Origin: Tubiluchus corallicola | Taxonomy: Eukaryota; Priapulida; Priapulimorpha; Priapulimorphida; Tubiluchidae | NCBI GenBank assembly: GCA_030141605.1 | Contig: JAQGDQ010000843.1 | Coordinates: 24,475-88,474, forward strand | DNA length: 64,000 bases | Direction of reading: 5' to 3' | Shown: in pieces, positions 1 through 12,420 of the stretch | Layout: the number at the start of each line of letters is the position of its first letter | Position numbering within the stretch: position 1 is the first letter of the stretch | Notes under the pieces: model-generated | The model's input: the letters and a program-made list of their open reading frames with translations, nothing else | The model's database searches: none | Told to the model about the DNA's origin: nothing | Position numbers and translations under genes: made by a program

Positions 1-282
1 TCCCTCGCTCCTCTTCCTCTCTCTTGTTTTTCAAGTTTAAATTGCAAAAATGAAGAGCTCAACAAATATTCAACTGCCAATATTTGTAGCTAATCCTGAT
101 AAACTAACAATCCGAGCAGTGTTAACTAGATTCCGTAGTTAGCACGAACTGCCCCGTCACTTTTACACACTTACTACTACACTTTTACACAACTACTGGT
201 GAACAAAGCCACTAAGCACAGCCTCAGTGTTGCAGAGCTTTAGTCAAAAAGAATACACCCTTGGCTATTTAGATTATCGCGT

Positions 283-288
283 TTTATT
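283..288 (-). promoter_or_regulatory. Poly(A) signal AATAAA of annexin A
   Basis: AATAAA on the minus strand, 53 bp beyond the stop codon; the same hexamer is kept in the paralogue at 12067-12072. Confidence 0.55.
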
Positions 289-340
289 TACATTACGCCT
301 GTACATTAGCTAGAATCTATCGTGAATATGTTAGGCCAAT

Positions 341-636
341 TCATGCAGAGTGCTGAACGAAATAGATACAGTAGCAAGGTTTGAATGTATCCCTAATAAC
401 AATGGTGGCACAAGCATGGCCTCGTAAGCCCATTCTTGGAAAGAGTCTACATACCCTAACAAGACCTCGCATAAAGTACCCATAATTCTTTTGAAATTGT
501 TCCTTTACGTTCACCAAGTTCGTTTCACAGCAGGTACAAAGAACGCGGATTAGCTGGGTGTCATTCGTGGATGGTCCATGTACGGAATCATAAACTCGTC
601 TGGCCCAATAACTGTATATGTTTTTTGCCATTTCAA
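341..636 (-). CDS. Annexin A terminal exon: repeat 4
   Basis: Acceptor aattttgtag. Encodes NIYSYWARRVYDSVHGPSTN then DTQLIRVLCTCCETNLVNVK, typical of annexin repeat 4 with the loop changed from GxGT to GPST. The last 20 or so residues differ in frame from the paralogue because of a one-base indel near the C-terminus. An AATAAA lies 53 bp past the stop. Confidence 0.85.
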
Positions 637-3600
637 CTACAAAATTAAACATGGATAAGTAAAAGTAACGTATGGAGTTGTAACGATTGATTGTGCGTTC
701 GATATTATAATACTATGAGTATTAAATTCAAATTCTTATTAAAGTTGGGTAAATCAGCTAGTTTAATTAAATGAAAGAATGCACTGCCGTATTGCTGATA
801 TATGTGTTTTAATTGTAGTGGACTATATTAAGTTGCGTATTGTTAGTGTGTTCAACCAGTCAAGATGGACGGAAATAAACGTGTAACACTATTGTCTCTA
901 CTATCTAGTTTACTGTTGTGAATAAATTTATAAATCGGTATTTTGTTAGTAAATTAATGGAGTTATCAGCTGAATTAGATTCAGTTGATAAATCTCATGC
1001 CTCCCTGATTTTCATAAGATAAATTTATACGGTTGACAGAGAAACTCATCCAGCTGATAAGTACGGATTTAATGCGACGCAAATTATTGCACATGTTAGA
1101 GAAATACATGTGTCTTGTCTAAGAGAAGACACTATTGTCTTGAATAGCTACATGCAGAGTTAAAGTTAATTAAGAGAAGGTCGGTAGCGATGCAGATGTC
1201 GCATAGAGGTGCCTTTATGATAGCAGCCAAGGTCTCTATCAGTGCTCAGCGACATTAGAGAGAGAAATCTGAAGATTTGCCGACGACGGAAAGAGGATCT
1301 CAAAGAGCGAAGGAACACCTTGCTGATTGTAAAATCAGAAATCTCATGGCAGGTGGTATTACCTGCCACAGGTGTTGCTGGATGTTACTATATGGTGCAA
1401 TCTTTTGCAAGGTCAGCTCTCCGAGATACAAACTCTAGTTTTAGACTAGACAGACACACATACGAGGGGTGACGTGAGTGACACATACACGCATGAGGAG
1501 CCGACACGCACAAGGAGTGACATGAGAGAGTCTGACAGAGATTGCTGCTGTAGTGTGTCCGAGACAGTCTTCTAGAAGAGAGGAACATCATTTGACACCA
1601 GTGTAGAGGAGTCTGCATCCTCAGCCATAGACTGAGCACTGGATCAACGAAAGTCTCGTTAAGCTATCTGGAGTTGACCAAGTGTAGGGGTACATTGGTC
1701 AATCCACAAGTTAAGTGGACTTAACATATTTGTATCTGAGAGTAACTCTGCATAACTGTAGTTTCACATTGTATTAAGCACCATAAGTGCAGCATACTGA
1801 ATCGTTGTCAATTAGAGTGAATGAGCACCTTCTCTGGAGCAATACACTAATTGTAAGCGCTCACCAGCGTATAAGGACAAATCTTGTAAAGCAAACCAGA
1901 TTAGATAATGTGTACTCTGTAATTGAATAAATTCAATTCACTGTGGTTGCGTAGATATCGAGTTCTTGTATGACTAAGAGCATTCAAAGTAAAGCAGCAC
2001 TAAATCCTAGATACGAACTTGAGAGATTCGCATTGTACTAATGAAAGCTCAATTGCAGGAGCTACGCTCGATAACTTGAGGGAAGAAGACCTCCACTCAC
2101 AACGCAAGGTCAAAGTGAAAGTCTTGAAGGACAGCATCATTGCCTGATAGACTGAACTAAAGCCCTCGGAGTCAGGTGACAGAATCACCTTATAGCGAAC
2201 GGGAAGCGAATCTAGATAATCAATATAAAATCTGCACAATCTATAAAATTAATTCATGATCACTCGATACGGCTAGATAAAACTATACGATCAATCTATC
2301 GAGAAAAAGGGTCGTGATAATCGCTTATGATGAAAACATGTTAACGAGTTCCATTTCTACCAGTTGACTACCTATCCGAGCCAAGATCAAATGCCGTAAT
2401 GCAGTAATAACAGCTTTATTTTTAGTTTTTTGATGCATTTCCTTTTCTTCCTTTGATTTACGTTTCCGTAGGTGATGTCATGCAATGGCGACTTCAGAAC
2501 GGAAAAAATAATCAAAAATTCCTTTTTATGCGAATACGATATATGCATCAGATTGCAGTAAATAATATGATTTTCAAGGCAGTTTTTCGCCTCAAACCTA
2601 CTTCAGGTACCCCTTCCTTGTCATTCTTAGAACGGAATGAAAATAGGCACTTTTATTTTCTTTTTACAGCTCAAGCTTGGAAGACTCATGAAATTTGGAA
2701 GGATGAGCACAAGCCACAAGTCATTTATTTCGTTACATAATCGTACTTAATCGTTACATTTAATGTGCTCAACACGTGACATTAATGTCAAACCACTGTC
2801 TTGTCATTTCTACCTACTTACCATATGTCAAAAGTGTTTCCTCGGCTAAGCAGGACAGGTCTGCTCCTTTAATTGCATGTTCGATTGGGCGTTTATTGTG
2901 CTCTTCCCATGCTGCGATGCATGCGCGTATGCGATCGTAGCTCCTGAAGGGAAAATATTCACCCAGCAAAGTCGGATACCATGAATTCACAAAATAATCG
3001 ATATCATTTTCCACCCTAGGAAGATCTGGCGGAGGAGGCTGCAAACAAAGAAGTTTTTTACATTGAAAAACGTTTTATGCAGACTTTCATCTTTCAAATG
3101 CAATCAAAGTTTGCGTATACAAACAATATGGACGGGAGAAAAACTAAAGTGGTGTTTTTAGGAGTAATTGAACTTGGCTAGGGCAGAACAGCTTTAGTAC
3201 TCTCTCAGTAAAAACCTTGGAAATCATTTTAATCAGCATTTGCTTTAAGTTGTGTGTTGTCTGCTCGCGCAAATTTTCTAATCACTATCCTATTAGGCCA
3301 AAAAAAGACAAGACATGCAATGCATTTCAGGCCATTCAAGCACAAGTGTGTTTTAAAGAGTCAAACATAATGCATAAAACATGGGCTTAACCTATAAGAA
3401 TTATGACTCGTACGTACTTCAAAGTAATGCGACAGTAACCCATAAAATGGTGAACTTGATAGTACGTCATCTTTAACACGAGCTTTAACCTTCGAAACTC
3501 CACCTAAAAAAATGTAAAAACAATGATTATTCCTTGCCGGCGTCAGTTAAATAGATAAAATGCACTAAAGCACATAGAAGCTGACTGTCTTGAATCTATG

Positions 3601-6600
3601 GCCTAGAGGGTCTTTTTGGTGCATGTGAACACTTTTAAGACAGGCAATTCAATTTTATGGTTTTAATATGATATTTTCAATAATCATATGTACATGGCTT
3701 GAGTTATCGAGCTACTTATGTACATAGTTTCCACTTTTTGTAGTTTCTACGTAGCTTTAAGAATGCCTTAGGCTGAGGCCCAATATTTTATGCTTTTTTG
3801 TTTATGTACTGCACTTTCCTATCAACCATTAACACAATTTTCTTTAAGGATCGATGGTTTAGGAGGTACAAATGATCTTTGGTCCTGACAGTCACAAGCT
3901 AGATGAAGAAGAAATCACTGACGTTGAGTGTAAATGCAAGTATTGGTACTGACACATTTAATACAGTAACCCACTTTTAACAACAACAAAGAAGTGGTGT
4001 TTTTAATGACGAAATGATAGCATTGTGACGTCATATTGACATCATACTTAAAAATATCAGCATTTTTGAAATCCACATGTTCGCTTTGCTATTAGTCAGC
4101 CTAATACATAATTTTTGTCCAGGATCTGGAATTTTTTTGTGCCTGCAGGCACCATCTTCGATTTAGGCATATAATATCAAATTTACTAAGGCCGATTTTT
4201 GACCATTTTATTCACTATACCTGAAACCACATTTTAACAGAATTTGAAGAGAAAAATTCTGTTGCAATTTCTTCTATGTGCAAATTTAATAGGACTATTT
4301 TGACCCTACTTATAAATTTCCTCGATAATTAGTAATAATTATATCTTTTGTGGCATTAAGGACCCCCTGAAAGTCTGGAAGTCATAGGAATACGCGTACC
4401 TAAGATTCTAAAAGGTTCCTTTAGTTCTTCACGACTTCTTGTACCGAAGATCTCAACCAATGCCATCTCATCCGTGCCTGGACCCTATACAAATAGACTG
4501 AGTAATGAAAAAATCCAAAGATACTTTGGCACTAAAATATCAGCTAAACATAGGCTACACACAAAATGCATTTGTCATGAAAGTTATGAGAATTAAAAGC
4601 AACATGAGTAACGTGCATGTCAAATACGATGATGATTTGGACTTCTTGTGCGAAGAGGACGATCAGGAACTTTGATATTCCACAAAGGCAATAAACTTTT
4701 GGCAAAATGTAGGCCTATAATATCTCTTTATCAAGTCAGGCTGTCTCAAATGTCAAGACACGGGGAATACACTCATGTCCAGGAACCAAGTCGGTGAGCT
4801 GCTACAACTCTTCCAAAGACCCTTAGCTCCACAACAAAATTGGACTTTTGGATCTCGCTAAATGTGCTGTTTTGGCTGTGTTTTGCTAGTTTTGGCTTAC
4901 GTGTACTTGGCTGTTAAATGCATAATCTGGAATGTTAACGTACGTCAACTGCCCATTGGAAGAACATTGAATCTCGTAACGATGGGTACATCATCCGGCT
5001 TTCAACGAGCATTTTCATTCTCCAGTCAATTGGTTCTTTAAAATCGTCCCGTATCACATATAAGCAATTCTGAAATGGAGGCCAATCTCATTTAGTATTT
5101 AATTCTGTAAACAAGAGTGGTTCTTTTTTATACTCAAGAAAAAGTTAACCTACGATTTAGATTGTTCTGTGACAATTAACAAGTGAAAATGCATCACAAA
5201 ATTTATTTGATATATGCCTATAATGGCAACGTAGATTAGGAGCAAGAGATCTGAAAAGACAAGAGTTTTAAAACTGATATTCTTCACTCGCTCAGGTCTG
5301 CTAACCAATTTTTAACTATATCAAATCAAATCAAATCAAGTTTATTGTTCTCTGTAACATTTCAGAAATGTAAACATAAACGCTGTTAGTAAAGTAAATC
5401 TAAAATCAGAGAGATAAGGTAGCAAATTGACTAAAAAGTCATCAATTCAGCTACCCTTTATTGGGCAATAAATTAGGTTAATCAGGGCACTGGTAAACAC
5501 GGTAGATAAGCAAAGACGTAAAGTTGTCTGTTGAGTAATTGTAGATAATTGTCAATTGAATTCATAATTTTTATCTGTAAAATTTGATAAGTTTTATATA
5601 TATATATATATATTATTGAGTTATTTTCATCAAAATTAAATATCTAAGCAAAGCAAATTAAAAACGGGTGAAAGTGAAAAAAAATAGTTGTTTTGAGAAG
5701 ATCCGTAATAGTAGACTTTTAGTAGAACTGGAAACAAAAAAATGATAATAACATTCTACATACAACACCATTATTGTACAGCAATATAATATTACTGTGT
5801 AACAATATGATGATCGTGCAATATACATAGTAATACAATAGTATTTACAAAGATCTACTGCTATTATTATTATTGTTTTGGATAATAAAATAGTATTATT
5901 ATCCATATTTGCAAATATAGTCAGTTATGTAATTAAATAATTATACTACAGATATATACATTTAACAAGCTTCTTAGGTGTAAATATACGTAATCAAGTT
6001 ATTTGAATCGAAATTAAATATATAAGTAGAGCATATATTTTGTTTAGAAAAAGAATGAGAGAAGAAAATGAACGTTATTTTGAAAAGACCCGCATGATCT
6101 GTAGTAAAAACAAAATTTCATGCAATACTAATATTAACTAGCAAAGGCCCGCAAAACATTTTGCGTATAAATACACTTATAATCAACAATACGCGGACAT
6201 TATACCTTATCTTCATTTATAGTCAGAATTTATATTCAATGTCAGAACAATGACTATGTGTCAGCAGTTAAATAAGTGATAATCTTGCAAAATAAACCCC
6301 CTATTAACTCGTAGGTGCGCCTCTTGGTGGAGGCGTCCTAAACTGCGACCCACACCATCTTGTAGTATTTTACCCTCCCATAGAGTCCCGCCCAGAATTA
6401 TTTCTCGCCGACAGTCCCGCCAAGCACCACTATTATGTTTTTTATATGTTATTTGATAAACAAATTGGAAAAAATCGGGAGTTGGTTCCGGAAAAACGCC
6501 CGTCAGGGGACACCGTTGCCCAAGCGTAAATTATAAGTATGCCAGCTACATCCACCGTTGAACGGGCTATCAAACTATTACCAACGCCACACATGGCCCG

Positions 6601-7172
6601 TTCCTGTTCGCCAGAAATAGGACGTATAAGTTTAGCAAGTTTTTGCAAAAAATTAGTCAAAAAAGGGCGTTTTGGAGTTTTTCCCCCTTCGACCCAGTGG
6701 GCCCGATTCGAAAAACATGGGCATAATGAGACAGACACTAGACTTGTCGGTTGTTATTTAGATCATCAAAAATGGTGCCCTGGTTGGAACTGTAGACTTG
6801 AATTTTATATATAAACAAATATATAAACCCCATAACGCCGAAATTAATATATACGATGTATTACATTTTTGCAAAATAATTGAATAACTCAAAATGTCAA
6901 AAATTAAATCATGAATATCTATCACTTGTACCAGCTATTACACACACAAGTATAGTGCTGTCACTTACGTCTTTATACAGGTCAACGAAAGCTATCTGCA
7001 TTTCCCGTATTTGATAGCCGTCCCTGGTTGTCAGCAGGTTTATGATTGTGTCTTCATCAGTTCCTATAAATTCACCAATTCATATTAATTATTATTTGAT
7101 TGCTATTTTTCTGCTTCTTCTGCGGTAACTGTATAAAGTTAGTTTCTCTCTCTCTCTCTCTCTCTTTCTCTT

Positions 7173-7248
<76 letters not shown>

Positions 7249-7254
7249 TCTCTC

Positions 7255-7316
<62 letters not shown>

Positions 7317-7549
7317 TCTGTTTTTCTTTGCTACCTGACTGCCTGATCACTGATGCCTATATCTGTTATTTAGACTGAGTTGTCTTTATTTCCGTCTGTC
7401 TGCTATAAGTTTAATTTCTATCTAGAGCTTAGGGTATATTCACGTGCAATAGACAACTCACCAGGTCCTTTTACTGCTTTCATAAGGGCTCTTGCGTCTT
7501 TGCGCGCATTAAATTCCGGTGATGGCTTCACAGTTCCCTGAGGTCCGCG
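341..7549 (-). CDS. Annexin-like gene, copy A (7 coding exons)
   Basis: Annexins bind acidic phospholipid membranes through four helical repeats, usually with calcium. Exons in coding order: 7549-7462, 7063-6969, 5069-4944, 4484-4400, 3503-3418, 3038-2822, 636-341. All junctions are GT-AG and phases close, giving about 330 residues (family about 320). Repeat 1 shows GTVKP then KGPGTDEDTIINLL; repeat 2 has GPGTDEMALVEIFGTRS; repeat 3 has FRSYDRIRACIAAWEEH and AIKGADLSCLAEETLL but no GxGT calcium loop; repeat 4 has VHGPSTNDTQLIRVLCTCCE. Calcium sites therefore look intact only in repeats 1 and 2 (inference). The start is uncertain: an in-frame ATG at 7591 would add 14 residues by reading through the apparent acceptor before 7549, or a further 5' exon exists. 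Paralogue of the copy at 12,140-18,350. Confidence 0.85.
720..2330. other. Copy A-specific intron sequence
   Basis: Last intron of annexin A. It has no clear counterpart in copy B (12.5-13.4 kb), so one copy has gained or replaced sequence here. I see no coding exon; short open frames on both strands have no recognisable content. Confidence 0.4.
2440..2655 (+). mobile_element. Dispersed element, family of 36.23-36.69 kb
   Basis: Shares ordered blocks with 36,228-36,690 and, inverted, 32,367-32,788: gatttacgtt, gatgtcatgcaatgg, and the end block cctacttcaggtacccctt. A shortened remnant sits at the matching place in copy B (about 13,545-13,620). Confidence 0.6.
2822..3038 (-). CDS. Annexin A exon: repeat 3
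   Basis: Acceptor tttgtttgcag, donor GTAAGT. 72 codons plus one base. Proline-rich linker PPPPDLP, then FRSYDRIRACIAAWEEHNKR and IEHAIKGADLSCLAEETLL, matching helices C-E of annexin repeat 3. The GxGT-D/E calcium loop is absent. Confidence 0.85.
3418..3503 (-). CDS. Annexin A exon: repeat 2 end
   Basis: Acceptor tttttttag, donor GTACGT. Phases 1 to 0 fit both neighbours. Encodes GVSKVKARVKDDV then SSSPFYGLLSHYFE. Weak family resemblance on its own; placed by phase, spacing and the paralogue. Confidence 0.65.
4400..4484 (-). CDS. Annexin A exon: repeat 2 core
   Basis: Acceptor tttgtatag, donor GTACGC. Encodes GPGTDEMALVEIFGTRSREE, a textbook annexin repeat with an intact GxGTDE loop. Ends in phase 1. 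Confidence 0.85.
4944..5069 (-). CDS. Annexin A exon: repeat 1 end to repeat 2 start
   Basis: Acceptor ctccatttcag, donor GTACGT. 42 codons, phase 0 to 0: NCLYVIRDDFKEP then ESRMMYPSLRD and FFQWAVD. Fits helices D-E of repeat 1 and helix A of repeat 2. Confidence 0.75.
6300..6800 (+). repeat. Dispersed GC-rich repeat
   Basis: Also at 17,190-17,600 (same strand, within the duplication) and inverted at about 20,865-21,130. Shared blocks include cgattcgaaaaa, ttttggagttt and ggcccgttcctg. Family not recognised. Confidence 0.55.
6969..7063 (-). CDS. Annexin A exon: repeat 1 calcium loop and helix B
   Basis: Acceptor tttatag, donor GTAAGT. Two bases complete the Gly codon, then TDEDTIINLLTTRDGYQIRE and so on to DLYKD, the canonical type II calcium loop (GxGTDE) and following helices. 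Ends in phase 0. Confidence 0.85.
7143..7312. repeat. CT microsatellite in annexin A first intron
   Basis: Interrupted (CT)n of about 170 bp. The homologous tract in copy B is at 18,021-18,117 and is shorter. Confidence 0.95.
7462..7549 (-). CDS. Annexin A exon: N-terminus and start of repeat 1
   Basis: Acceptor tttttgtgcag, donor GTGAGT. Encodes RGPQGTVKPSPEFNARKD and ends KGPG in phase 1. GTVKP followed by an acidic-aromatic stretch is the usual lead-in to annexin repeat 1. It differs from the paralogue at about a third of its bases although flanking DNA is over 90% identical. Confidence 0.8.
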
Positions 7550-8175
7550 CTGCACAAAAATTAGGTTTATGTTCCTCGGATTTGGTTCCATTATGTATCG
7601 TTTATGTGAAATTAAGGTAGCTAACACAAGGCGTACCCTAAAACAATGTGTCCAAGCCGTAGACTATGTTTGAGTGTTTCACTTAAATTTGTAAATTGGA
7701 GCTTTATGTCGATTTTCTAGCTGTTGTACACGGAAGTTTTGATAATAATTTTTGATGGTCTTTTGCTGTGAGCCGCTATGAAGCAAACAGTAGCAACCGT
7801 TAAATGTGTGTAACTAAGCAACGCTTATAATCGGTGACTAACAGACTATAGATGGCAGCACGGATGTTTTGATGACACTTTTTGTTGGGCTTCTGATGTG
7901 AGCGGGAAGTAGCAACCGTCAAGTGTGTGTTGTAACAAAGCAGCGCTTATAATCGATGACAGACTATAGATGGCAGCAAAGTTCTACTCTGCTGTTAGAC
8001 CTTTCATTTCCAGTTTTGCAGGTTAGTTTATTCCTATAACTTTTGCAAATCTACCTAGAGTCGTTCAGGCTGTAATTTTAGATTAGGTTTACCTTGAATT
8101 ATTTATATGTTATAAATTCCATCGTCAACTTTGTACAGGTGACCATTTGACGCTTGCTACTTGCGCGTCATATAT

Positions 8176-9267
8176 GTAGCATTAGTAGTCTGTGCTTATT
8201 GTATTAACTATGCGATAAAGTGAATACTTATCTATGATTGGTTGTTCTTCTGAGTTCTATTTAATGTTAGAGCTGTGATAAAAAGTAATAATTTAAATGC
8301 GCCAAATCATGTAAGTTGCAATAAATTATATTTTGGGTGGCCACTCTTTTAATCAAATAGTGGTGCGGTTTTTCTTACAAAGTCATGAATTAATCTAAAT
8401 TACATATTTCAATAGCAGCAAAACATTTTAATTAACAACTCGTAGACGTAAGCATTATGCACCTTTTTCTATAAAAACAAATTAGACTATATATATTTCC
8501 ACGCATTTGTTTGAATTCTAGTCAACAAATTAACAACCAGGCCGATGTCTCTTCCACAAACTTCTGAAAAAAGAGCATTTTTCACATGGTGCCTCACACC
8601 GGTTTTGCTCAAATTAAGTCCGTAAATATTTAAAGTTTGGGCACTTGACAAGCAGTTTAAGTCTTTCAAATTTTACTGCTGACCAAAAAATTCTTTGCCC
8701 TCGGGAGGGTGCTCTATATTTTTTATAGCCAGCATTATTTTGTATTTTTTTATAAGTTATATGCGCTCGAGTCAAAGGTATTTAGATTAGCGCTACTGAT
8801 ACAAATAAGCCGACGTTGGTAAGACCTGTAGAGAAGCACAAGGCTTACTATAGTGGCTAAGATATAACGCTATAATTTAAATCATACGTTTGTTGTGACC
8901 TTAATCGTAGCCTTTGGTATTATTTATTTTATGCTTCTCGCAAGGCACATAATTTGTGACAGCAAAACTAAATATTGTAATTTCTACCTATTATTTTCAG
9001 CCTCGCATAGTATATAGTCTGATGACATATTTTATTTTGCAGCATATTTTGCTGACGGACATTTTTTCATCATGTTTACGAGTTTAACTATGACGTTTTG
9101 CTGTGCAGATTAAATCTGTGTCATTTTTGTTTATAGCTGTAGCGTAGCGTACCGGCTCCAAGGTCAAGGGGTGGAAAAGGTCTAAGCGTTTATATAGCAC
9201 ATAACTAACTAGTACTAGAAATATTCATTTTTATTTGTTTGCGTATAGCATGTGTACCTCTTAGGGT
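8176..9267. other. Intergenic, no feature seen
   Basis: AT-rich sequence beyond the duplication boundary. No exon, repeat or RNA could be supported. Confidence 0.4.
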
Positions 9268-10155
9268 TTGCAAAAGGCGACTGTTTATCTTTGTGTCCTA
9301 ATCCATTACATTACAGCATACATGTCTGTACAGACTCGTAGTAAAACGGCTCAGATGGAAAAAGTGTTAAAAACACATATGAATCAGAAGACGAACGTCA
9401 CCTTTCTGATTCTCCCCTCAGATGGTTATCAAGAGGTTGAACGTAAGAAGCCTGTTGTTACTGTCACTACAACTGACACGGTTTTCACACTAGCTTCGAC
9501 GACAGCGGCTAAACATGTGACTGCAGGTACGGCTACAATTACCACTACGGCTATGCCTTTGCTGCCTACTTCAGATCCTGCAGCTGCGATGAAAATCGAA
9601 CCCCAGTAAGTGGCAGCCAATGCTAGACTTGCTTCTTTTATGCTTATCCGAGCCAAACAAAATGAACAAATACACAAAGATGAACTAGAAGCCAACACTT
9701 ATCTCAGCTTCTTCTAGTGTTATCTGAGAAAACCCCAGTCAAAATCTGCTGTGGGTTAAAACTTGCATAGCTTCACTCAAGGCCACACTTCAGAAGATAG
9801 GCCAACTGTCAGAATCGATCTGGCAACTATCAGAGCACCACTATGTGCTTGAGCTTACGGTACGCTATACAGATGAAGACATTTTACTGTCTAACCAAGT
9901 GACTTCTCTAATTGCCCAATTAGATATTAACAGTGACAGTGATGACTTATGAATTAGCATCTCGCCTCAGTCACCATCTTCATTTCATCAGTCATCATTC
10001 AGTTCACCGCATGCTTATAGGAAAATTCCCAAACTTGGGGTTAAACCATTTAACTAGATTATACTTAAATGGCAAACCTTTTGGTCAATGTTTTCTGATG
10101 TTGTTGATTCTAATTCTGATCTATCTAAAGTTCAAAAATTTCAGCATTTAAAGTA
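9268..10155 (+). pseudogene. Decayed BEL/Pao retrotransposon gag fragment
   Basis: An open stretch with QTRSKTAQMEK leads into broken frames. Near 10,020-10,150 one frame reads WQTFWSMFSDVVDSNSDLSK then VQKFQHLK, the signature of the gag-like domain (DUF1759 type) of BEL/Pao elements, after a stop in place of the expected residue. There are several stops and frameshifts. No reverse transcriptase or LTR was found. It is a relic. Confidence 0.6.
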
Positions 10156-10515
10156 TTGCAAGTAACTAAACAGACTAATTTCACAATTTCAAGAAAAAGA
10201 ACGATCAGTACTGGGTATTGCAAGTAACTACACAGACTAACTTTACAAGTTAAAAAAGCAATCAGTGCTGGGTATTGCAAGTAACTAAACACGCTACTTC
10301 ACAAGTTAAAAAAGCAATCAGTATAGATTATTGGAAGTATCTAAACAGGCAAACTTCACAAGTTCAAGAAACAATCAGTACTGGGTATTGCAATTAACTA
10401 AACACACAAACTTCGCAAGTTCAAGAAACAATCGGTACTGGGTATTGCAAGTAACTAAACATGCTAACTTCGGAAGTTCAAGAAACAATCAGTACTGGGT
10501 TTTGCAAATACCTGG
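10145..10515 (+). repeat. About 61-bp tandem repeat, 6 copies
   Basis: Units carry gtattgcaagtaactaaaca and caatcagtactgggtattgc. The array begins exactly where the gag relic reading ends, as if the element's next codons had been amplified. Confidence 0.9.
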
Positions 10516-11426
10516 GTGCGTAAAAAATACCAGCCCACAGGAGTGGGATAAACTATGACACCGTAAAGCGAAATAAGATGTGCGACAGCATTATACTAAT
10601 ACATTTGCTAGGCCCAGAAAAATTACATACTATTTCAAGACTAGACACTGAAAAGACTGAGCTAAGAGAAACTCATCTGCACGTGGCAATGTGTAAACCT
10701 CAAATCCCATTACTTCTATTGTCGTTGTATATATTTTTCACGTGATACTAATATGATATCTACAAAACTTAGAAATAAAGATGTAAATCAAATCGATATG
10801 ATATTTGTGATATGATTTTTATTGCATAAATAAATTGTGTACTGTAAACACCACAAAGGCGGTCATTGTCGCGTTGGCGATGACCAAAAAACAGCCAGTA
10901 AAATTAACGATCAAACTCACTCTTTATGAAGCATGTGAGGCTTGTAAAGAGAATGCAAGAAGAAGAATTCCTTAGGTATGTCCTACTATGATTTTGAAGT
11001 AATACATGAGGAGCATGTCTACTCTAAGTAAGCAAATCAGAGGTGTCAAACAAAAGGCTATCCACTATAAAAATACAATTTTATTACACAATTATATTGC
11101 CATTAGAAATATTAAATTGCCAAAATAAGTTAAAATGAATCTTCAAATAAGAAAATATTTCATGTGGCATTGTAAAATATAGCTATTAGTAAAATGAAGT
11201 AAAGCAATTTATTTTCTACACTCATATGTAGTTAACATTGTAAAGTTGTGGAAAAACACGTATTTAGTCTTCGTATATATGAAAAAAATCTGCAGAAAAG
11301 TTATCCTATTGTGGCTGTTGATGTTGGCACATTGCATCATTAGATTAAATTGAGCAGAAACAATCTGTAGTCGCCTGAAGTATCATCCTGTAACCGAGAA
11401 AAATGGGTATTACTCTAAGTATTTTT
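10516..11426. other. Intergenic, no feature seen
   Basis: AT-rich unique-looking sequence between the 61-bp array and the CT tract; no supported exon. Confidence 0.4.
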
Positions 11427-11900
<474 letters not shown>

Positions 11901-12139
11901 TTTTTCAAGTTTAAATTGTAAAAATAAGGAAAGTCTAAGCTTAACTTACTGTCAATATTTGTAGCTAATCTTGTAACTGCTGGTAAACAAAGCCACGAAG
12001 CACAGCCTCAGTGTTGCTTAGCTTTAGTCAAAATGAATACACCGTTGGCTATTTAGATTATCGCGTTTTATTTACATAATACATCTGTACATTAGCTAGA
12101 ATCTATCGTGAATATGTTAGACCAATTCATGCAGAGCGC

Positions 12140-12420
12140 TCAACGAAATAGATACTGTAGAAAGGTTTGAATGTATCCGAAGGCAATGCTGACGCAAGCA
12201 TGGCCACGTGAGCCCATTCTTGGAAAGAGTCTACATACCGCAATAGCTGCTCGCAAAGTCATCCCATATTTCTTTTCAAACGCTTCCCTTACGTTTACCA
12301 TGTTCCATTCACAGCAGGTACAAACAACGCGGATTAGCTGGGTGTCATTCGTGGATGGTCCATGTACGGAATCATAAAGTCGTCTGGCCCAATAACTGTA
12401 TACGTCTTTCGTCATTTCAA
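12140..12420 (-). CDS. Annexin B terminal exon: repeat 4
   Basis: Acceptor aattttgtag. DVYSYWARRLYDSVHGPSTN, DTQLIRVVCTCCEWNMVNVR. Shorter C-terminus than copy A because of the indel near the end. AATAAA at 12067-12072. Confidence 0.85.

Larger units (their letters stand above)
1..8175. repeat. Segmental duplication, copy A
   Basis: Base 1 of the window already matches about 11,869, just after a CT tract (ttgtttttcaagtttaaatt in both). Homology runs to about 8,175 / 18,865, past the annexin 5' end, and ends near gaccatttgacgcttgct. Copy A carries extra sequence at about 0.7-2.3 kb and an insertion at 2.45-2.66 kb. Confidence 0.85.

Noticed and set aside
7092-7378. Ser-Leu and Arg-Glu repeat frames in CT tracts (also 11,403-11,964)
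   Set aside because: Pure microsatellite translation.
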